A stretch of 64,000 nt of DNA from Pseudomonas graminis (lineage in GTDB: Bacteria; Pseudomonadota; Gammaproteobacteria; Pseudomonadales; Pseudomonadaceae), in the NCBI RefSeq assembly GCF_004364335.1, contig NZ_SOCR01000013.1:62001-126000 (forward strand), read 5' to 3'. The notes beneath the pieces are model-generated. The model saw nothing but the letters and a program-made list of their open reading frames with translations, had not been told where the DNA came from and ran no database searches. The position numbers and the translations under genes are program-made. Of the stretch, positions 59,459 to 64,000 are shown in pieces. Position 1 is the first letter of the stretch; each line of letters opens with the position of its first letter.

Positions 59459-61684
59459 ATGTATATGACCGCCAAGACGCCTGAGAACGAGGCCAAAATC
59501 AGCGCTTATGACGCCTTCCGGAACCAGACGCACTCACGCATCCTGGAAGGTCAGCCCTATCCGCTGGGAGCGACCTGGGACGGTTCCGGGGTTAACTTCG
59601 CGATCTTTTCGGCCCACGCCACCAAGGTCGAACTGTGCTTGTTCGATGCCGATGGCAAGGGAGAAATCGAGCGGATCGAACTGCCGGAATTCACCAACGA
59701 AACCTGGCATGGTTACCTGCCCGATGCACGGCCGGGCACCCTTTACGGGTATCGAGTGCACGGGCCGTACGAGCCGCACAAGGGCCATCGTTTCAACCAT
59801 CACAAAATGCTCATCGACCCTTATGCCAAGCAAATCGTCGGTGAGTTGCAGTGGGACGATGCGCTGTTCGGCTACACCATCGGCCACCCCGATGCGGATC
59901 TGTCCTTCGACGCGCGCGACAGTGCGCCTTTCATGCCGCGCTGTCGGGTCATTGACCCGGCCTTCACCTGGGGTAACACGCCCAAACCCAATGTGCCCTG
60001 GGCGCGTACCGTTTTTTACGAAACCCATGTGCGCGGCTTCACCCAACAGCATCCCGGCGTGCCAGAGGCAGTGCGCGGTACGTTCGCCGCCTTCCACGAA
60101 AGTGACGTGGTTGACTACATAAAGTGGCTCGGCGTGACCTCCGTAGAATTGATGCCTGTCCATTACTTCCTGGATGACCATCACCTGCTTGAGAAAGGCT
60201 TGCGCAATTATTGGGGCTACAACACGTTGGCCTTCTTCGCGCCCCATGCCCGCTACATGGCCGGCGCGTCGATCGGCGAATTCAAAGTGATGGTCTCGCG
60301 GATGCACAAAGCAGGGCTCGAGGTCATTCTCGACGTGGTTTACAACCACACGGCCGAAGGCAATGAGAGGGGGCCGACGCTGTCCCTCAAGGGCATCGAT
60401 AACGCCAACTATTACCGCCTGATGCCTGACGATTCGCGCTATTACATCAACGACACAGGTACGGGTAATACGCTGAACATGAGTCACCCGTGCGTATTAC
60501 AGATGGTCACCGACTCGCTGCGCTATTGGAGCAATGAGATGGGGGTGGACGGCTTTCGCTTTGACCTGGCGACGATACTGGGCCGCGAACCCCACGGCTT
60601 TGATGAAGGCGGCGGCTTTCTCGATGCCTGTCGCCAGGACCCGACCCTCAATCACGTCAAGTTGATCGCAGAACCCTGGGATTGCGGGCCGGGCGGTTAT
60701 CAGGTCGGTAACTTTCCGCCGGGGTGGATGGAATGGAACGATAAGTTTCGTGATATTTCCCGCGCGTTCTGGAAGGGCGATGCGGATCGACTCGGTGATT
60801 TTGCCAAAATCTTCCTGGCCTCCGGCGATGAGTTCAACCGACGGGGCCGAGAGCCTGCTTCTTCGGTTAACTTCATTACGGCCCACGACGGGTTCACGCT
60901 CCACGACTTGGTGTCCTATAACGACAAGCACAACCAGGCCAACGGTGAAGGTAATCGTGATGGCCATTCTGACAATCGCTCATGGAACTGCGGCGTCGAG
61001 GGCGGCACGGATGATCCCGAGATCATCGATTTGCGCTACAGGCAGATGCGCAATTTGCTCGCCACACTGTTCCTGGCTCAGGGCACACCCATGCTGCTGG
61101 CCGGGGATGAATTCGCCCGATCTCAACGGGGCAACAACAACGCTTATTGCCAGGACAATGAGACAAGTTGGCTCAACTGGGACATCGGTCAGAAAGGCGC
61201 CGAACTTCAAGACTTCACGCGGTACCTGATCCAGCTTCGCCAGCGTTATCCGCTGCTGCGCCGCAACCGTTTCTTCACCGGGGTGTACAACGAACACCTG
61301 GACATCAAAGACGTGAGCTGGGTGCAGCCTAATGGTCAGGAGATGACCCTCGAACAATGGAATGATGGCAACAATCGCTGCATGGGTATTCTGCTCGATG
61401 GCCGCGCACAACCTACGGGCATCCGTAAAGCGGGTGGTGAGAACTCCCTGTTGATCATCGTCAACGCCCATTTTGATGTCGTCGACTTCGTTCTGCCCGA
61501 GGTACCGCTGGGCCAGCATTGGACATCGCAACTGGATACCCATCAGCCGGAGCTGGAAGGCGGTGAGGAAAGATTCATGTTTGGCGACAGCTATCCAGTC
61601 ACCGGGCGTTCAACGCTGCTATTTGAGCTGTCTATAAACAAGAAACGGCAGGTGCGTCCGGGCGACAGCAGACGCAAGAAATAG
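59459..61684 (+). CDS. glgX: Glycogen debranching enzyme
   Basis: A 741-residue GH13 isoamylase-type enzyme that removes short alpha-1,6 branches from glycogen. An N-terminal CBM48 domain reads YPLGATWDGSGVNFAIFSAHATKVELCLFD (split). The catalytic barrel has the four GH13 regions: DVVYNHTAE, the nucleophile in GFRFDLATIL, the acid in LIAEPWDCGPGGY, and FITAHDGFTLHD. The start could be 59459 or 59465; ribosome signals are weak and a ten-codon upstream frame overlaps. No other glycogen gene lies nearby. Confidence 0.94.
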   Translation: MYMTAKTPENEAKISAYDAFRNQTHSRILEGQPYPLGATWDGSGVNFAIFSAHATKVELCLFDADGKGEIERIELPEFTNETWHGYLPDARPGTLYGYRVHGPYEPHKGHRFNHHKMLIDPYAKQIVGELQWDDALFGYTIGHPDADLSFDARDSAPFMPRCRVIDPAFTWGNTPKPNVPWARTVFYETHVRGFTQQHPGVPEAVRGTFAAFHESDVVDYIKWLGVTSVELMPVHYFLDDHHLLEKGLRNYWGYNTLAFFAPHARYMAGASIGEFKVMVSRMHKAGLEVILDVVYNHTAEGNERGPTLSLKGIDNANYYRLMPDDSRYYINDTGTGNTLNMSHPCVLQMVTDSLRYWSNEMGVDGFRFDLATILGREPHGFDEGGGFLDACRQDPTLNHVKLIAEPWDCGPGGYQVGNFPPGWMEWNDKFRDISRAFWKGDADRLGDFAKIFLASGDEFNRRGREPASSVNFITAHDGFTLHDLVSYNDKHNQANGEGNRDGHSDNRSWNCGVEGGTDDPEIIDLRYRQMRNLLATLFLAQGTPMLLAGDEFARSQRGNNNAYCQDNETSWLNWDIGQKGAELQDFTRYLIQLRQRYPLLRRNRFFTGVYNEHLDIKDVSWVQPNGQEMTLEQWNDGNNRCMGILLDGRAQPTGIRKAGGENSLLIIVNAHFDVVDFVLPEVPLGQHWTSQLDTHQPELEGGEERFMFGDSYPVTGRSTLLFELSINKKRQVRPGDSRRKK

Positions 61685-61784
61685 CGGCGTGCTTCCCCGG
61701 ACATCGGTTGATCGGTGATGACGCATGCGCCCATCTGCTAGCGGTGACCCTCTCGGCGACAGTACGTGTTTAGCGGTCGCACAA

Positions 61785-61815
61785 GGAGCCCGTCCATCAT
61801 GAATGGACAGGCTCC
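61785..61815. other. Hairpin between convergent glgX and cysC
   Basis: GGAGCC-C-GTCCAT and ATGGAC-A-GGCTCC pair with one mismatch and a five-base loop. No T-run lies on either side, so it is not a textbook terminator, but its place between two convergent stops suggests a shared transcript end. Confidence 0.45.
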
Positions 61816-61840
61816 CTGGACAAGCTCGAGTCCCGGCCCC

Positions 61841-62446
61841 CTACCCCCGCGCCAACAACCAGTCATCAATCATCCTCACCGCCCGCCCCACCTCCACTTC
61901 ATCAGTGCGAATATGCAGTTCCGGACACACTGGCGGTTCGTAGGGCGAATCCACCCCGGTAAAACCCGGAATCCTCCCGGCCCGGGCTTTGCGGTACAGC
62001 CCTTTCGGGTCCCGGGCTTCAGCCACCGCCAGTGGCACATCCACAAACACCTCCACAAACCGCGCACTGCCCACAACCGAACGGGCCAGCTTTCGGGCCG
62101 CGCGGGTGGGCGAGATCAACGCCACCATCACCGTCAACCCCGCCTGAACCATCAACGCCGCCACTTCCGCCACCCGCCGCACGTTTTCATCACGATCCTC
62201 GGTGGAGAAACTCAAGTCGCGGCACAGACCGGTGCGCACGGAGTCGCCGTCCAGAATGCAAGTGTTCAGCCCTCGTGCCCGAAGCACCGGGTTAAGGCTG
62301 TCGACAATGGTGGATTTACCCGCCGCCGACAGACCGGTCAACCAGATAACTCGCGGTCGGGGGGAGGACGGGGCCGTGCCGGTCTCGCTGAACGGGTATG
62401 GCACCAGGTTGTTGGGCGGCATCAGGCCAGGGGTGTGGTTGATCAT
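61841..62446 (-). CDS. cysC: Adenylylsulfate kinase
   Basis: A 201-residue APS kinase that makes PAPS. The P-loop is WLTGLSAAGKSTI near residue 38, then LDGDSVRTGLCRDLSFSTEDRDEN, the conserved ALISPTRAAR, FVEVFVDVPLAVAEARDPKGLY and IPGFTGVDSPYEPP near 165. A 30-residue Pro-rich N-terminus precedes the core. It is a stand-alone CysC, not fused to CysN. It lies 25 bases after the methyltransferase gene, so PAPS may feed a sulfated product of this cluster. Confidence 0.94.
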   Translation of the reverse strand: MINHTPGLMPPNNLVPYPFSETGTAPSSPRPRVIWLTGLSAAGKSTIVDSLNPVLRARGLNTCILDGDSVRTGLCRDLSFSTEDRDENVRRVAEVAALMVQAGLTVMVALISPTRAARKLARSVVGSARFVEVFVDVPLAVAEARDPKGLYRKARAGRIPGFTGVDSPYEPPVCPELHIRTDEVEVGRAVRMIDDWLLARG

Positions 62447-62471
62447 GACAATGCTCCTCCTTGAGTCAGCG

Positions 62472-63254
62472 TCAGGCGTGGGCCTGGTGGACGATGAAGT
62501 CGACGTTCATGACGTCGTAGACCGGTTTGAAATCGCCATACGCATGGGGGGCGCTGAAACCTGCCGCGCGCAGTTCGTCCTGCAACTGACGCGGGCGGAT
62601 CGGACACACCCGCAGCCGATACTGCGCACCGTCGGCGAAGCGATAGACGAACTCGCACACCGATTCATTCAGTTCACCCACGGTGACGCGAGCGGTGTCG
62701 CCGCAGTAGTAATAGCGCCCTGAAGACGTGAAGCGGCCGGCGAGAATCGCTTCGAAATTGCGCTGATCGATCAGCAGCAGCCCACCGGGTTTGAGCATCT
62801 GCCGAAACCGTTTCAGCACGGCGATGCGCGCCTCGCGGTCGAACAGGTGGCACAGCGAACTGCCCAGGCACAGCACCGCGTCGAACGTGCCCAGTACCCG
62901 AGCGTCCAGCGCTTGCCAGTCATAACGGTGGACCGGCACGTCAACCCCCAGCCGGTCGAAATTGCGTCGGGCGCGATCCACCATGGTCGGGCTGCCGTCG
63001 CTGGCGGTGACGTCGAAGCCGGCCTTGCGCAACTGCGCCGCGTGAAAGCCGCTGCCGGTGGCGGCGTCCAGCACACGCCAGGCGCCGGCCTTGCGCAGCA
63101 AATCGTAGAAGAAGGAGCCCTCGCCGGCCGCGCGCTTTTCCCAATCGATGAGTTCGTCCCAGCGCTCGACAAAGTCCGCCTCGTACTGCCGGGCGTAATC
63201 GTGTTCGGCAAGTGCCAATGGGTCAGCAGGCGAAAGCGCGATTAGCGGCGGCAT
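62472..63254 (-). CDS. Glycine/sarcosine N-methyltransferase-like SAM enzyme
   Basis: A 260-residue class I methyltransferase. FVERWDELIDWEKRAAGEGSFF near residue 28 (in parts) resembles glycine/sarcosine N-methyltransferases of osmolyte-making bacteria. The SAM site is RVLDAATGSGFHAAQL near 60, with VTASDGSPTMVDRA and FDAVLCLGSSLCHLFD after it. GGAG lies nine bases before ATG 63254. Its start lies inside the preceding gene (32-base overlap), and an A-rich Hfq/Crc-like motif (63277-63290) lies 22 bases upstream. The true acceptor is unknown. Confidence 0.82.
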   Translation of the reverse strand: MPPLIALSPADPLALAEHDYARQYEADFVERWDELIDWEKRAAGEGSFFYDLLRKAGAWRVLDAATGSGFHAAQLRKAGFDVTASDGSPTMVDRARRNFDRLGVDVPVHRYDWQALDARVLGTFDAVLCLGSSLCHLFDREARIAVLKRFRQMLKPGGLLLIDQRNFEAILAGRFTSSGRYYYCGDTARVTVGELNESVCEFVYRFADGAQYRLRVCPIRPRQLQDELRAAGFSAPHAYGDFKPVYDVMNVDFIVHQAHA

Positions 63255-64000
63255 GGTCGGCGACTCCTGTGTGATGGTTGTTGTTGTTGTGCTGGCTGCC
63301 CTGGGCGTACGCCTGGTATTTGCTGCCCAACTCCTCTGCCCAGGCGGCGGCGTCGCACACGCGCATCTCGGCCATGTCGAAATTCAGTTCGCGCTGCATG
63401 ACCTGCATCTGCGCCTCGCCAAACACCGCCGTGCCGTCGGCGCGAATCAGCTTGATGCCATCCAGCCGCTGCCCTGCTTCATTGACCTTGATGGCTTCCT
63501 CCCGGGTCACGCCGTAAGGCAGGTCGAGCAGGACCTTGCCCATGCCGACCTTGACTGGATAACCGCCGGGCAGGCCTTGTGGACCCGGGCCGTGCACCCG
63601 CACCTCGTGCTCGGCATGCAGGTTTTCCAGCACCGTCACCGCCGACATGGCGGTAAGGTACTGCCCGTCGACGCCGCCGAGCCGACTGAATTCACGGGCG
63701 ACGCAGGCGAAGATAGCCTCCGCCGAGAGTTCACCTGTGCGCTCTTCGCCGTCAATCCAGTACGTCAGGTTGAAACTGGCGTCCAGCCGCTGCGGCGGCA
63801 GGCCGTGGCGGGGCACGCTGTGGCTGAAATAGTGATGGCCCACGAGTTTGGCGCACACCTGCGCAGGCAGGCAGCCCGCCAGACGCGCAATGGCGGAGCG
63901 CGTGGCCGGGATCAGGTTGGCGATGTTGCCGATGCCGACGTCCGGCGCCATGCCAACCTTGTAGAGAATCGGGTTGACCGCATCCGGGAACGCCGCGTTG
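63223..64000 (-). CDS. Unidentified protein, C-terminal part
   Basis: The last 259 codons of a gene entering from the right edge. Visible stretches are NAAFPDAVNPILYKVGM, VGIGNIANLIPATRSAI, GHHYFSHSVPRHGLPPQRLD, LTYWIDGEERTGELS and VKVGMGKVLLDLPYGVTREEA. The pattern recalls catalytic domains of saccharopine- or opine-type dehydrogenases, but no Rossmann part is in view and I do not name it. The extreme C-terminus holds a short Asn/His run encoded by CAA/AAC repeats. It overlaps the methyltransferase start by 32 bases, implying one operon with it and cysC. Confidence 0.6.
   Translation of the reverse strand, partial: NAAFPDAVNPILYKVGMAPDVGIGNIANLIPATRSAIARLAGCLPAQVCAKLVGHHYFSHSVPRHGLPPQRLDASFNLTYWIDGEERTGELSAEAIFACVAREFSRLGGVDGQYLTAMSAVTVLENLHAEHEVRVHGPGPQGLPGGYPVKVGMGKVLLDLPYGVTREEAIKVNEAGQRLDGIKLIRADGTAVFGEAQMQVMQRELNFDMAEMRVCDAAAWAEELGSKYQAYAQGSQHNNNNHHTGVADHAAANRAFAC
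63277..63290 (-). promoter_or_regulatory. Candidate Hfq/Crc motif ahead of the methyltransferase gene
   Basis: The transcript carries ACAACAACAACAAC 22 bases before the methyltransferase ATG, inside the upstream coding region. It fits AAnAAnAA repeats, but also simply encodes the Asn/His run of the upstream protein, so selection for Hfq binding is uncertain. Confidence 0.35.

Overview
This window reads as chromosomal DNA of a fluorescent or plant-associated Pseudomonas. The evidence is high G+C, the gene content (a myo-inositol catabolic locus with an RpiR-type regulator, alginate-type acetylation genes, PAS/MCP and GGDEF signalling proteins) and pseudomonad-style REP/REPIN palindromes between genes. 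I see no rRNA, tRNA, transposase, integrase or CRISPR array.

Region 1 (1-11971) is the inositol locus: iolC, iolE, iolB, iolA and iolD, a Gfo/Idh/MocA oxidoreductase and the start of a sugar ABC importer, all leftward, with divergent iolR at the right end. Candidate IolR operators (GGAA-N6-TTCC type) lie at both the iolC/iolR divergence and the transporter promoter. A-rich Hfq/Crc-like motifs precede four start codons, suggesting catabolite repression. REPINs sit inside the transcription unit.

Region 2 (12142-31181) is mixed core and accessory DNA. It holds a BdlA-like double-PAS chemoreceptor, a tightly overlapped DUF72-ybhP-clsB-ybhN operon, a CGNR-type regulator, an Abi-family protein with a HEPN-like motif, a large orphan hybrid kinase, glutaminase, a HIT protein and a class D beta-lactamase. 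Then come a DCC/DoxX/serine-hydrolase run, an isochorismatase-like hydrolase behind what looks like a complete leader-peptide attenuator, and two SDR enzymes.

Region 3 (31214-41892) is the most striking system. It is a seven-gene leftward operon for an Nfr-type secreted polysaccharide: wecB, a bcsB-like gene, nfrB (GT2 synthase with a C-terminal MshEN c-di-GMP module), nfrA (TPR plus outer-membrane barrel), algF-like and algJ/X-like acetylation genes, and a TIM-barrel-like protein. It combines parts of the phage N4 receptor glycan, cellulose and alginate systems, lacks an AlgI-type MBOAT, and its wecB has no standard start codon. Upstream lies a 0.7 kb AT-rich control region and a Gly/Ser-rich, cysteine-free harpin-like protein.

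Region 4 (43587-54267) carries small transporters and enzymes (LysE, MFS, HAD, saccharopine-dehydrogenase-like plus SRPBCC, a serine hydrolase), two small exported proteins (one built of 11-residue repeats), a diguanylate cyclase and a chemoreceptor.

Region 5 (54391-64000) holds kup behind a KdpE-box-like direct repeat, a CorA-type transporter, a 39-residue membrane protein, a porin, glgX, and the edge of a cluster with cysC, a glycine/sarcosine-type N-methyltransferase and an unidentified partial gene.
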